Source of the DNA: Nitrospirillum viridazoti CBAmc
GTDB taxonomy: Bacteria > Pseudomonadota > Alphaproteobacteria > Azospirillales > Azospirillaceae
Assembly (NCBI RefSeq): GCF_000730165.1
Contig: NZ_CP022111.1
Coordinates: 1,943,915 to 2,007,914 of the forward strand
Reading direction: 5' to 3'
DNA length: 64,000 nt
Position 1 is the stretch's first letter. Every line of letters begins with the position of its first letter. Positions 16,781 through 25,134 of the stretch are shown piece by piece. The notes beneath the pieces were generated by a model. It was not told where the DNA came from. It did no database searches and saw only the letters and a list, made by a program, of their open reading frames with translations. The position numbers and the translations under genes were made by a program.

Positions 16781-17014
16781 CTACCAGTGCCGATCCACCC
16801 AGATCCATGCCTCGATGAAGCCACCCAGGACGGCCAGCAGGGCCACGGTCAGGCCCAGGCTGCGGGCGAATTCGCCGAACTCGCCCTGCTTATGGGCGCT
16901 GCGGGCGGTCAGCAGCAGGTAGGCCGCCACCATGGCACCGATGATCACCCAGACGGAGACGCCGTGGATCCAGCCGCTGACGGTGTCGCTGAGGTCGTAG
17001 TACCAGTCGGGCAT
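16781..17014 (-). CDS. Small inner-membrane protein
   Basis: This 77-residue protein has two clear hydrophobic segments: VWVIIGAMVAAYLLLTA at about residues 22-38 and LGLTVALLAVLGGFIEAWIW at about 53-72. They are separated by a charged loop, RSAHKQGEFGEFAR. There is no recognised family. The ribosome-binding site is weak. It is convergent with the toxin gene and lies downstream of the amidohydrolase operon on the same strand, separated by a terminator. Confidence 0.65.
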   Translation of the reverse strand: MPDWYYDLSDTVSGWIHGVSVWVIIGAMVAAYLLLTARSAHKQGEFGEFARSLGLTVALLAVLGGFIEAWIWVDRHW

Positions 17015-17030
17015 GGGGCCGGGTCCAAGA

Positions 17031-17066
17031 GAAAAGGGCGGGGCGCCCCGCCGGAACGCCCCGCCC
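17031..17066 (-). terminator. Rho-independent terminator of the amidohydrolase operon
   Basis: A perfect 10-base stem, GGGCGGGGCG (17036-17045) with CGCCCCGCCC (17057-17066), and an 11-base loop are followed on the minus strand by TTTTCTCTT. It lies 19 bases past the stop at 17085. Confidence 0.85.
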
Positions 17067-17084
17067 CCCTTTAGACGATAATAC

Positions 17085-18404
17085 TCAGTTGCGATAGGCC
17101 GGCGGCAGAGCCGCGTCGGGCGTCTGGTAGCGATGGGCCAGATCCTGCGCCCGGCTGGTCAGGGGCGCCTCGGTCCCGCGGACGAAGACATGCTCCGCCA
17201 CCGACAGGATTTCCAGGGGATCGCCCGACCACACCACCAGGTCGGCGTCGCGGCCGGGCTCAATCGTGCCCGCCCGGTCATTGAAGCCGAAGACCTTGGC
17301 CGGGGTGGCGGTGATGGCCGCCAGCGCCGCAGGCCACGGCATGCCGTGGGCGACAGCGTTGCCGGCATTGTAGCGCACCTGGCGGGCATAGTGGCCGACG
17401 TACGGCCCTTTGATCACCACGGTGGCGCCGGCCGCCTGCAGGATGGCGGCGTTTTCCAGCCGCGCGTTCAGGCTTTCGAAGTCGCGCGGCAGGTTGGCCA
17501 GGGGATCGACCACCACGGGCACGCCCGAGGCCGCGATCTCCGGCGCCATCATCCAGCCTTCCTCCACCCCATCCAGGATGAGCTTCAACTTCAGCCGCTT
17601 GCCCAGTTCCAGGGTGCGGCGGATATCGGCGACCCGGTGCACGCCCACCAGCAGGGGCATCTTGCCCTGGATGACCGGCAGCAGGGCCTCAAGGTCCTCC
17701 TTGCTCTGGCGGTAGGGGCGGTGGGTGCCATGCTCATACCCGCCCTTGTTGGCGGCGTAGCTGGCCGCTTCCTCCAGGCTGGATTCCAGCAGTTGCAGCA
17801 CGCCGCCATGGCTGCCGCCCAGATGCTCCATGGCCTCGGTGCCCACGTCCACCACCAGCACGGCGCGGCGCTTGGTGATGCTGTCGGTGCCGCCAGACAT
17901 GTCGACCACGGCCGCCTGGCCGGCGAACAGCTTCTCCCCCTTCTTCTCGCCCCGTCCGGACAGCTCCGGCGTGACCAGCGCCCGGGTGACACCGCCCACA
18001 CGGGCCACCGGCACCAGCATGGAGGCGGGGTTGATGCCCAGCGACACGTCGAAGGACGCCGACATCTCGGCCGTCGCCCCGGCGAAATCGTTGCTGGAGG
18101 CCTCGCCCTCCACCTCGCCGGCGCCCAGGCTCGTGTCGCTGGCCACCAGGCCCGGCGTCACGATGTGGCCCTTGGCGTCCACCCGGCGGGCGTCGGCCGG
18201 AATGGATATTGAGGCGCCCACCGCCTGGATACGGCCATCGCGGATGAGGATGGTGCCGGACGAAATCTCCCCCGCCGGTCCCATGGTCTCGATACGCGCG
18301 TTGGTGATGGCCACCGTCTCGGCGCCGGCGGCGCCGGCCAGCAGGACCAGGGATGAGGCCGCAGCCATCAGGGTATGGCCCATTAAGGTGTGACGGCGGC
18401 TCAT
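17085..18404 (-). CDS. Exported amidohydrolase-family protein with a degenerate metal site
   Basis: This 439-residue protein has a Sec signal (HTLMAAASSLVLLAGAAGAE, about 9-28) and an imidazolonepropionase-like amidohydrolase fold. The fold opens with ITNARIETMGP...GTILIRDGRI and closes with ATPAKVFGFNDRAGTIEPG and DADLVVWSGDPLE. At the point where active enzymes carry HxH (after VTPGL), the sequence reads VASDTSLG, so both metal-binding His residues are missing. Its ATG overlaps the stop of the partner gene at 18401 (ATGA), so the pair is translationally coupled. It may be a catalytically altered partner of the following-listed amidohydrolase. The substrate is unknown. Confidence 0.88.
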   Translation of the reverse strand: MSRRHTLMGHTLMAAASSLVLLAGAAGAETVAITNARIETMGPAGEISSGTILIRDGRIQAVGASISIPADARRVDAKGHIVTPGLVASDTSLGAGEVEGEASSNDFAGATAEMSASFDVSLGINPASMLVPVARVGGVTRALVTPELSGRGEKKGEKLFAGQAAVVDMSGGTDSITKRRAVLVVDVGTEAMEHLGGSHGGVLQLLESSLEEAASYAANKGGYEHGTHRPYRQSKEDLEALLPVIQGKMPLLVGVHRVADIRRTLELGKRLKLKLILDGVEEGWMMAPEIAASGVPVVVDPLANLPRDFESLNARLENAAILQAAGATVVIKGPYVGHYARQVRYNAGNAVAHGMPWPAALAAITATPAKVFGFNDRAGTIEPGRDADLVVWSGDPLEILSVAEHVFVRGTEAPLTSRAQDLAHRYQTPDAALPPAYRN

Positions 18405-19930
18405 TGCGGCTGCTCCGTGCTGGTGGTCAAGACGGGGCGGCCGGGTCCGACACCCTGGGGCCCGGGATGGGCGGGGCCGGTCTGGCCTAGTTCGAAGTCG
18501 GACTTGGGCTGCGCCGCCGGATCGTGGCGATCGTAGACCAGGGCGCCGTCGATGAAGACCTGATCGGCCGTGGCGTAGACGCTGAAGGGATCGGCGCTCC
18601 ACAGCACCACGTCACCCATCTTGCCGGCCTCCAGCGTGCCGGTCTTGTCCAGCACGCCGATGGACTTGGCGGGGTTGGCCGTCACCCACTTGATGGCCTC
18701 GGCCTCGTCGATCTGGATACCCATGCGCCGGCCGGCGGCCAGGGCGATGGTGGCCTCCTGCACCAGGTGCTGGGTCAGGATGTCGTCGTCGGAGTGGATG
18801 ACGGTGCAGACGCCGGCCTTCTGCAGCAGGGCGGCGTTCTCCTCGATGCCGTCGTACGCCTCCATCTTGAAGCCCCACCATTCGCCCCAGGTGGCGACGC
18901 AGATGTCCTCCTTCTTCAGGATGTCGGCGATCTTGTAGGCCTCCGACCCATGGTGGAACATGGCGATGTGGAAGCCGAACTCGTGCGAGATGTCGATCAT
19001 CTGCGCCATCTCGTCGGCGCGGTAGCAGTGATTCTGCACCAGGATGCTGCCGTCCAGCACGCCGGCCAGCGTGTCCATCTGCAGGTCGCGCTTGGGCGCG
19101 TCGGGCGCCTTGTCGCCCTTGCCGGCCTTGTAGTCGGCCAGCTTGCGGCGGTAGTCGTCCCACTTGCGGCGATATTCCTGGGCGTCGATCCAGGCCTTGC
19201 GATAGCCGAAGACGTTGCCCATGCGGGTGGCCGGCGTGCGGCCCTTGCTGCCGTAGACCCGCTTGGGGTTCTCACCGCAGGCCATCTTCAGCCCATAAGG
19301 CGCGCCGGGGAACTTCTTGTCCTGCACCGTGCGGCCCGGCACATTCTTCAGGATGACGGCGCGACCGCCGAACAGGTTGGCGGAACCCGGCAGGATCTCC
19401 AGCGTGGTGATGCCGCCCTCCAGCGCGCGGATGAAGCCCGGATCCTGCGGCCAGACGGAATGTTCGGCCCATACCTGCGCGGTGTTGGGGTCCGTCATCT
19501 CATTGCCGTCGGAATTGGCCCAGACACTGGGCGTGGCGTAGACGCCCAGGTGGCTGTGGGCGTCGATGATGCCCGGGGTCACGTACTTGCCATGGGCATC
19601 GATGACCTTGGCGCCGTCCGGCACCGCGATGTCCTTGCCCACCGCCGCGATCTTGCCATCCACCAGCACCACGGTGCCGCCATCGATGCGGGCGCCCGTG
19701 CCGGTGAAGATGGTGGCCCCCACCAGGGCTGTCGCCACCGACGGCAGGGGATGGTAGGTGCTGGGGAAGGGGTTCTTGTCATCGGCCGGATCGAGGCCGG
19801 CGTAGACCGGCTTGTCCTTGCCCTTGTCAGCCGGGGATGCGGCCGGGCTGTCCTGGTGCGCGCTGGAAGCGCAGGCGCCGAGCAGCGCCAGTGCGGCCAC
19901 CAGCGGGACCACGCGATGGTGTCGTTTCAT
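18401..19930 (-). CDS. Amidohydrolase-family lipoprotein
   Basis: This 509-residue protein has a lipoprotein signal peptide with the lipobox LGAC near residue 19. The amidohydrolase fold follows: ALVGATIFTGTGARIDGGTV, then the intact metal motif DAHSHLG, MFHHGSEA, VIHSDDD and the C-terminal PAKSIGVLDKTGTLEAGKMG. Unlike its partner at 17085, it keeps HxH and the later His/Asp ligands. A charged insert around residues 240-290 is rich in Arg, Lys and Tyr. It is probably a periplasmic, membrane-anchored hydrolase. Sequence similarity to imidazolonepropionase/prolidase-like enzymes does not fix the substrate. It leads a two-gene operon. Confidence 0.92.
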   Translation of the reverse strand: MKRHHRVVPLVAALALLGACASSAHQDSPAASPADKGKDKPVYAGLDPADDKNPFPSTYHPLPSVATALVGATIFTGTGARIDGGTVVLVDGKIAAVGKDIAVPDGAKVIDAHGKYVTPGIIDAHSHLGVYATPSVWANSDGNEMTDPNTAQVWAEHSVWPQDPGFIRALEGGITTLEILPGSANLFGGRAVILKNVPGRTVQDKKFPGAPYGLKMACGENPKRVYGSKGRTPATRMGNVFGYRKAWIDAQEYRRKWDDYRRKLADYKAGKGDKAPDAPKRDLQMDTLAGVLDGSILVQNHCYRADEMAQMIDISHEFGFHIAMFHHGSEAYKIADILKKEDICVATWGEWWGFKMEAYDGIEENAALLQKAGVCTVIHSDDDILTQHLVQEATIALAAGRRMGIQIDEAEAIKWVTANPAKSIGVLDKTGTLEAGKMGDVVLWSADPFSVYATADQVFIDGALVYDRHDPAAQPKSDFELGQTGPAHPGPQGVGPGRPVLTTSTEQPQ

Positions 19931-20135
19931 GGAAGTATCGTCTTCCCGTTCTGCCGGGTGCCCAGAAAGGCGCCCGCCCCCAGGATGGGAACGCCGCCTT
20001 CGCCCCTGTTGATTGTTGTAACGCCCCAAGGAGTTAAGGCAGGCCGTCTCAAAAAAGTGCGCTGCTTCAACCTTGTTGATAAGGCTAACAGAGGCCGGGG
20101 CGCCTGGAAACGGCGCGATACAGTTCCGTTACAAA

Positions 20136-20152
20136 TCGGATAGAATATCCGA
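20136..20152. promoter_or_regulatory. Inverted repeat between the ACP and amidohydrolase genes
   Basis: TCGGATA (20136-20142) and TATCCGA (20146-20152) form a perfect 7-base inverted repeat with a 3-base spacer. On the minus strand it is followed by TTTG, so it could be a weak terminator of the pseI-acp operon, or an operator for the amidohydrolase operon starting at 19930. Confidence 0.45.
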
Positions 20153-20185
20153 TGTATTCCTGAAGCGCCGGCGGGCGCGTCGGCA

Positions 20186-20452
20186 TTACGCTTCCAAGTA
20201 CAGCGCCGCCAATTCGCCGGCGGTGGTGAACTGGCGAAAGCCGGCGCGGAAGGGATCCGTGCCGGTCAGCTGTTCCAGCGCCACCAGCAGGGTGGCGAGG
20301 TCCAGGCTGTCGAAGGGCATCCCGCCGTCCAGGAAGCGTGTCTCCGGCCCGAAGGATCCGGTCCAGGCCTCGCCCTTGTCGGCCAGGACCTTCAGGACCT
20401 CATTATGGATCAGCGCGAGCATGGCGCCCTCGTTCAGTCCGATCGTGCTCAT
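20186..20452 (-). CDS. Acyl carrier protein (second in the operon)
   Basis: This 88-residue protein is a phosphopantetheine-binding carrier domain, with the attachment Ser49 in FDSLDLATLLVALEQLTG and a C-terminal FTTAGELAALYLE helix. It differs from housekeeping AcpP in lacking the strongly acidic LGADSLD core. Its ATG overlaps the stop of the alpha/beta hydrolase gene (ATGA). Its position at the end of the pseI operon suggests that it carries an acyl intermediate destined for an amino sugar; the ketoacyl synthase at 9961 is a candidate partner. Inference from context. Confidence 0.83.
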   Translation of the reverse strand: MSTIGLNEGAMLALIHNEVLKVLADKGEAWTGSFGPETRFLDGGMPFDSLDLATLLVALEQLTGTDPFRAGFRQFTTAGELAALYLEA

Positions 20453-21285
20453 GCGTGGAACTCCGTCAGCAGGGCGTTGACCCGCGTGGCCGCCTGGGCC
20501 TGGGGCATGTGGCCAACGCCGGGCAAGCGATGCAAGATGATATGGGATGGGATGGCGCCAGCTTCCGGCGGCGGCACGATATCGTCGGCCTCGCCCCAGA
20601 TCAGCTGCAGCGGCGGCAGCGGCTGGGTCCAGTCGAAGTGCCGCGGGGCGGCGTCGATGTCGGCCACCAGCCGGTCCAGCAGCCGGGTCAGCGGCCCGCG
20701 CGCCACGGGATCGGCCAGGCGGGACAGGAAGGCGCGAGCCAGCACATCGCGGTTGGGCGGGGCCCCCGCGAACAGCCGATCGATCAAGGCGCGGGCCTGG
20801 TCCAGGGTTTCCAATGTGCACAGCGCGTGCAGGAAGGCGGCATCCACCCGGCTGCCCAATCCGGCGCAGGCGATCAGGCTCATGCGGCGCAGCCGGTCCG
20901 GATGGCGTTCAGCCAGCAGCAGGCTGACCCTGCCGCCCATGGAATGGCCGATGATGTCAGCCTTGTCGACGCCGGCGGCGTCCATCAGCCGCACCACCCA
21001 GTCGGCGACACCGCCCAGGCCAGACGGCACGTCGAGGGTGGAGGCGCCATGGCCCGGCAGATCCACGGCCAGCACCCGGCGGCCGATTGACCCCGGCGCA
21101 CCCTTCACCAGCGCCTGGATGTTGAATTGCCAGGACAGCGCGTCGCCGCCGAAACCGTGGATCAGCACCAGCGGCGCGTCGCCGGTCTCCTTCGGCCCCC
21201 GGTCGACGGCGGCGCCGGGGCCGCCGGCGAAACGCAGCATCCGGCGGCCGGCCAGCAGCCGTTCCGGCTCAGTCCCTGAACTCAC
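20449..21285 (-). CDS. Alpha/beta-fold hydrolase
   Basis: This 278-residue protein has the complete serine-hydrolase triad layout: nucleophile elbow GHSMGG with Ser115, an acid residue in WGEADDIVPP and His in PGVGHMP. An oxyanion-side LVLIHGFGGDALSW opens the fold. The GTG at 21285 lies just after the carrier-protein stop, and its own stop overlaps the second carrier-protein start. Sandwiched between two acyl carrier proteins, it could be a thioesterase or an acyltransferase releasing or moving the acyl chain. This is inferred from position only. Members of this family also act as esterases or haloperoxidases. Confidence 0.88.
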   Translation of the reverse strand: MSSGTEPERLLAGRRMLRFAGGPGAAVDRGPKETGDAPLVLIHGFGGDALSWQFNIQALVKGAPGSIGRRVLAVDLPGHGASTLDVPSGLGGVADWVVRLMDAAGVDKADIIGHSMGGRVSLLLAERHPDRLRRMSLIACAGLGSRVDAAFLHALCTLETLDQARALIDRLFAGAPPNRDVLARAFLSRLADPVARGPLTRLLDRLVADIDAAPRHFDWTQPLPPLQLIWGEADDIVPPPEAGAIPSHIILHRLPGVGHMPQAQAATRVNALLTEFHA

Positions 21286-21288
21286 CGG

Positions 21289-21522
21289 TCAGGCCGTGAC
21301 GTGGTCCGACACCAGGGCCAGCAGGTCGTCCACGGTCTTGGCCTTGGCCAGATCCTCGCCCGCCACCACGGTGTTGAACTTCTCATCCACCAGGGCGATG
21401 AAGCTGATGACCGCCAGGCTGTCCCAGCTGTCGATCTCATCCAGCGTTTCGCCGCCCTTCAGGGTGCCGGGGTCCAGCTCCAGCATCTCATCCAGCGCCG
21501 CCAGGAATTCGTTCCGGTTCAT
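21289..21522 (-). CDS. Acyl carrier protein (first in the operon)
   Basis: This 77-residue phosphopantetheine carrier protein has attachment Ser35 in DSWDSLAVISFIALVDEKF. The DSWDSL form is typical of carrier proteins in secondary and surface-sugar pathways. A purine-rich ribosome-binding site (GAGAGGAAAAGAAGAG) precedes its ATG. It lies 14 bases after the cytidylyltransferase gene and just before the hydrolase, so it is clearly part of the nonulosonate operon. Confidence 0.9.
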   Translation of the reverse strand: MNRNEFLAALDEMLELDPGTLKGGETLDEIDSWDSLAVISFIALVDEKFNTVVAGEDLAKAKTVDDLLALVSDHVTA

Positions 21523-21536
21523 CTCTTCTTTTCCTC

Positions 21537-22301
21537 TCAAGCCAGGGGCTTCTGCACCACGTCGCGGTTCAGCAGCACCCAATCGGGGTGCCGGCGCAGC
21601 ACGTCCAGACAATCCGTCCAGGTGAAGTGCGGCTTGGCCGGCAACAGGGTTTCAAGCAAACGGCGGACCAGTTGGAAGTCCTCCACCGTGTCCACGCACC
21701 AGCGCTGCGGCCCCATCTCCACCGGCGCCGGGCCCGCTGGTGGCAGGGAGCCCAGGCGGAAACGGTCCGGCCGGCGATAGATGAAGGGCGTCACATGCTC
21801 ACGTTCGAACGGTTCCCTTGCCTCTTGCCACGCCGCCTGCAAGGCCGTCATTGACATGGCTTCGGCGTCCAGGCCGCGCGGATAATAGCCTATGTCGACG
21901 GAGGCATGGTCCAGCGGCGGGTCCGCCGCCAGGAAAAGGGTCAGCAGCCGGTCGATCAGACCAGGGTCGATCAGGGGGCAGTCGCCCGTCACCCGCACCG
22001 CCACATCGGCATGATGGGCAAGGGCGGCCCGGCAAAAACGATCCAGCACGTCATGCTCGCTGCCCCGGAAGCAGGCAACGCCCAGGACGCGGCACAGCTC
22101 GGCGATGGCGTCGTCGGTCGGGCCATCGCTGGTGGCCACCACCACCTCGTCCACCAGGGCGGCACGGCGCAGGCGCTCCACCTGGTGGGCCAGCAGCGAC
22201 TTGCCCGCCACGGTCAGCAGCACCTTGCCCGGCAGGCGGGTGGACCCCATGCGCGCCTGGGTGATGCAGACGACCCGGGGCTTTTGGGCCGGGACCGTCA
22301 C
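21537..22301 (-). CDS. SpsF-like cytidylyltransferase
   Basis: This 254-residue nucleotidyltransferase of the SpsF / CMP-KDO-synthetase-like group has the nucleotide-binding start VCITQARMGSTRLPGKVLL. VVVATSDGPTDDAIAELC, RVTGDCPLIDP and RWCVDTVEDFQLVRRLLE follow. In nonulosonate clusters the cytidylyltransferase (PseF in pseudaminic acid) activates the sugar as CMP-sugar. SpsF-type proteins sit in the same position in many clusters and may replace it. Its ATG overlaps the pseI stop. No separate PseF is visible in the window. Confidence 0.87.
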   Translation of the reverse strand: MTVPAQKPRVVCITQARMGSTRLPGKVLLTVAGKSLLAHQVERLRRAALVDEVVVATSDGPTDDAIAELCRVLGVACFRGSEHDVLDRFCRAALAHHADVAVRVTGDCPLIDPGLIDRLLTLFLAADPPLDHASVDIGYYPRGLDAEAMSMTALQAAWQEAREPFEREHVTPFIYRRPDRFRLGSLPPAGPAPVEMGPQRWCVDTVEDFQLVRRLLETLLPAKPHFTWTDCLDVLRRHPDWVLLNRDVVQKPLA

Positions 22302-23350
22302 GGCTGGACCATGCCCCAGTCCAGAGGCTGGCCGGCATCGATATCACGGGCAGCGCGGGCGCCCAGCACCTGGTCCAAATGCTTGGGCGACAGCCCCAGG
22401 CCGGGGCGGACGGAGCGGACGTTGGCCGGCGTAAACACCTCCCCCGCCTTCACGGGAGCGGAGACGTAGAGCGAGCGGCGGAAGGACCGGCCGCCGGCCT
22501 CGGACGGCTTGACGGCATAGCCGACCTGGCCCAAGGCGGCATGGGCCACGCGGCAAGCGTCGGCCATGGCCTTGAACTCCCCCGGTTCCAGGGAGAAGGA
22601 GGCGTCGACGCCGCCCTCGGCCCGCGACAGGGTCAGATGCTTCTCGATAACGATGGCGCCCAGCGCCACCGCCGCCACCGGCACGGCGATGCCATGGGTG
22701 TGGTCGGACAGGCCGGTGGGCACGCCGAAGGCCTGGGCCAGGTGAGGGATGGTGCGCAGGTCGCATTCCTCCGGCGGGGTGGGATAGCCGCTGGTGCAAT
22801 GGAGCAGCACGGGGTCGGGCGTGCCCGCCGGCGCCGCCTCGCGCGCGGCCGTCACCGCGTCGTCGATCTCACCCAAGGTGGCCATGCCGGTGGAGATGAT
22901 CAGCGGCTTGCCCTTGGCGGCTGCGTAACGGATCAGCGGCAGGTCCACGATTTCATAGGAGGCGATCTTGAACGCCGGCGCGCCCAGCCGGTCCAGCAGA
23001 TCCACCGCCGTGGGATCGAAGGGTGAGCTGAAAATGGTGATGCCGATCATGGCGGCATGGGCGAACAGCTGGGGATGCCAGGCCCAGGGGGTGTGCGCCT
23101 CCTCATACAGCTCATGCAGGCTGCGGCCATCCCAGGGACCGCCATGGATCTGGAACTCCGGGCGGTTGGACTTCAGGGTGATGGTGTCGGCCGTGTAGGT
23201 CTGCAGCTTGACCGCGTCCGCACCCGCCGCCTTGGCGGCATCGATCAGGCGGATGGCGCGCTCGATCTCCCCCTTATGGTTGCCGGACATCTCGGCGATG
23301 AGATACGGCACCTGGCCGGTGCGGAAGGTGAGACGGGCGGGATCGGACAT
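22298..23350 (-). CDS. pseI: Pseudaminic acid synthase (NeuB family)
   Basis: This 350-residue TIM-barrel synthase condenses a 6-deoxy-2,4-diacetamido sugar with phosphoenolpyruvate to give the nine-carbon acid. The barrel shows YLIAEMSGNHKGEIERAIRL, AVKLQTYTADT, FSSPFDPTAVDLLDRLG, KIASYEIVDLPLI, STGMATLGEI, LLHCTSGYPTPPEECDLR, GLSDHTHG and IEKHLTLSRAEGGVDASFSL. A C-terminal antifreeze-like SAF domain begins near residue 285 (RRSLYVSAPVKAGE). The wording TLKSNRPEFQIHGGPWDG and AEMSGNHKG fits PseI better than NeuB or LegI. First gene of the coupled operon ending at 20186. Confidence 0.95.
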   Translation of the reverse strand: MSDPARLTFRTGQVPYLIAEMSGNHKGEIERAIRLIDAAKAAGADAVKLQTYTADTITLKSNRPEFQIHGGPWDGRSLHELYEEAHTPWAWHPQLFAHAAMIGITIFSSPFDPTAVDLLDRLGAPAFKIASYEIVDLPLIRYAAAKGKPLIISTGMATLGEIDDAVTAAREAAPAGTPDPVLLHCTSGYPTPPEECDLRTIPHLAQAFGVPTGLSDHTHGIAVPVAAVALGAIVIEKHLTLSRAEGGVDASFSLEPGEFKAMADACRVAHAALGQVGYAVKPSEAGGRSFRRSLYVSAPVKAGEVFTPANVRSVRPGLGLSPKHLDQVLGARAARDIDAGQPLDWGMVQP

Positions 23351-23495
23351 GGCGCGGACCCTTGGGCGGCGGCGGATTGCTCACAATGCTGTCACCCTTG
23401 ATAGCACTTCGCGGGGGGCCGCTGGAATGGCGCTGCGGAGGACGGGACCGCCACCAACCGGCCCACTGTCCCGCCAGGCGTCATCGACACCAAAG

Positions 23496-23516
23496 AAGTT
23501 GCTTATCGCGCAACTT
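23496..23516. promoter_or_regulatory. Inverted repeat upstream of the pseI operon
   Basis: AAGTTGC (23496-23502) and GCAACTT (23510-23516) form a perfect 7-base inverted repeat with a 7-base spacer. It lies in the 219-base gap between the divergent pseI operon (start 23350) and the gene at 23570, 146 bases and 54 bases away respectively. Candidate operator; regulator unknown. Confidence 0.4.
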
Positions 23517-23569
23517 GCGCTCATGCTGAGTTGTGGACGGCGGCGCAAGACATCCCATGGGGCGAGGTC

Positions 23570-24199
23570 ATGACGGCGGAGCATACGGGTTTTGACGGCG
23601 AAAGCGCCGGCGCGCGCAACCTGATCAGCGGGAAGCCGCGCCACTGGCCCTATCGATTGGCCGGGGAGCTGCTGCGCCTTCGGGCCGAGGGTCTGCGGCG
23701 ACGGTGGGCCAAGGGCACTCGCGGGCGGACGCCCGAGGGGGCGACAATGGTGGATGAGGCCCTGCTGATGGAATTGGGGACGGCGATCCTGGCCGTGACG
23801 ACCGCGATCAACACCCAGCTGGTGGCCAGTTGGCAATCGCCCGGTGATCCCTGGACACCCATGGCTATTCAGGGGGCCTGCGACGCCGTGGCCGCCGCGG
23901 CGGTGACGGCCATCGCCTGGGGCGAAAAGGTCCGGGCCCTGCCGCCGTCGCCGCTGACGGATGCGGTTCGTCCGCTGCTGCTGGAGCAGGTCGACCATTT
24001 CCTGACCGAATTCGAGGCCATTCCCCGCAAGTTCTCGGGCCTGTCCCTGGTGCTGGCCTTCGGGGGGCCACCGCGCCTGCGCATCACCTTCACGTCGCCC
24101 CCGGGGTGGAAGCGGCGCTTCAAAGCCGCCATGCGGCGCGCGCGGTCCCTTATCGTGCAGGAGGCCCTGGCCGAGATGCGCGCGCGGCGGTCCGCTTGA
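23570..24199 (+). CDS. Hypothetical protein
   Basis: This is a 209-residue soluble protein. The ATG at 23570 is preceded by GCGAGG and is preferred to upstream non-ATG starts. An Arg-rich stretch (about 30-65, LLRLRAEGLRRRWAKGTRGR) is followed by a helical Ala-rich core and a basic C-terminus with GWKRRFKAAMRRARSLIVQE. No domain is recognised. It is divergent from the pseI operon and upstream of a HEAT-repeat gene in the same direction. Confidence 0.6.
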   Translation: MTAEHTGFDGESAGARNLISGKPRHWPYRLAGELLRLRAEGLRRRWAKGTRGRTPEGATMVDEALLMELGTAILAVTTAINTQLVASWQSPGDPWTPMAIQGACDAVAAAAVTAIAWGEKVRALPPSPLTDAVRPLLLEQVDHFLTEFEAIPRKFSGLSLVLAFGGPPRLRITFTSPPGWKRRFKAAMRRARSLIVQEALAEMRARRSA

Positions 24200-24324
24200 G
24201 CGACCTCATTTCCAGACGTACAGGGTCGCCGTGCGGGCTTGCTTGCCGGCGTCCTTGATTGCACGCTGGCCTGGATGGGTTGGCCCGGATTGGGCTGGAA
24301 CGACGCGTCGAGGTCGAGGCCGCA

Positions 24325-25134
24325 ATGCCGTCAACGCCCCTGGAAACCAGTCAAAGCGACCTTCCCTGCCTTGACAGCCTGATCGGAGCGGCGGTGGCGG
24401 AGATGCGGCGCGACGATGATCGTACCCCGGCTCTACTGGCCCTGCAGGGCATGGGCACGCCAGCGGGGCTGGCCCGCATCCTGGACCTCAGCAGGTCACC
24501 CGAGCCGATCCGCCGGCGCCTGGCCGCCGTCGTTCTGGGGCATATGCATGGCCCCGGCCAGCGCGGTGATGAACGCGCCTTTCCCGAGCCGGCGTGCGAC
24601 GCCCTGCTGCGTCTGCTGGAGGATGAGGACGCCGGCGTCATGGTCGAGGCCATCTTCGCCCTGGGCCACCTGGGCAACCGGCGCTGCGACCCGGCCTTGG
24701 CCGCCCGCCGCCATCATGAGGACTCGCACGTCCGCTATGCTGTCGCCTTCGCGCTGTGCGGTAGCACGACGCCGGTGGCGGTGGAGGCCCTGCTGGCGCT
24801 GATGGAGGATGCGTACGACCAGGTACGGGACTGGGCGACCACCGGGATCGGGCAGTCCACCGAATTGGACGGCCCCGAGATTCGCGCCGCCCTGCTGCGC
24901 CGGGTGGATGATGAGGATGTGTTCACCCAGGTGGAAGCCATGCACGGCTTGGCGCGGCGGCGGGACGCGCGGGTGCTGCCGCCCCTGATCCGAGCGTTGA
25001 GCCGTGAGCATCTGATGCCCCACCTGTTTGTCGACGCCGCCGTCGCCTACCTGGGCCTGGAGGAGGACGCGGACCTCACGGAGGCGGACCTGATGACCCG
25101 CCTGCGGGCGCTGCTGGAGGGCGGGATGCCTTAG
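24325..25134 (+). CDS. HEAT-repeat protein
   Basis: This 269-residue all-helical protein has several HEAT/PBS-lyase-type repeats: PEPIRRRLAAVVLGHMHG, EDEDAGVMVEAIFALGHLGN, HEDSHVRYAVAFALCG, MEDAYDQVRDWATTGIGQ, VDDEDVFTQVEAMHGLARR and the following LPPLIRALSREH. Such repeats are protein-binding scaffolds; some relatives attach or remove bilins, but nothing here points to that. The ATG at 24325 has GAGG upstream. The last 4 bases overlap the end of the convergent isomerase gene. Confidence 0.85.
   Translation: MPSTPLETSQSDLPCLDSLIGAAVAEMRRDDDRTPALLALQGMGTPAGLARILDLSRSPEPIRRRLAAVVLGHMHGPGQRGDERAFPEPACDALLRLLEDEDAGVMVEAIFALGHLGNRRCDPALAARRHHEDSHVRYAVAFALCGSTTPVAVEALLALMEDAYDQVRDWATTGIGQSTELDGPEIRAALLRRVDDEDVFTQVEAMHGLARRRDARVLPPLIRALSREHLMPHLFVDAAVAYLGLEEDADLTEADLMTRLRALLEGGMP

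Noticed and set aside
17036..17066. The GC hairpin considered as a plus-strand terminator for the toxin gene
   Set aside because: The T-run lies only on the minus-strand side, and the small membrane-protein gene lies between.
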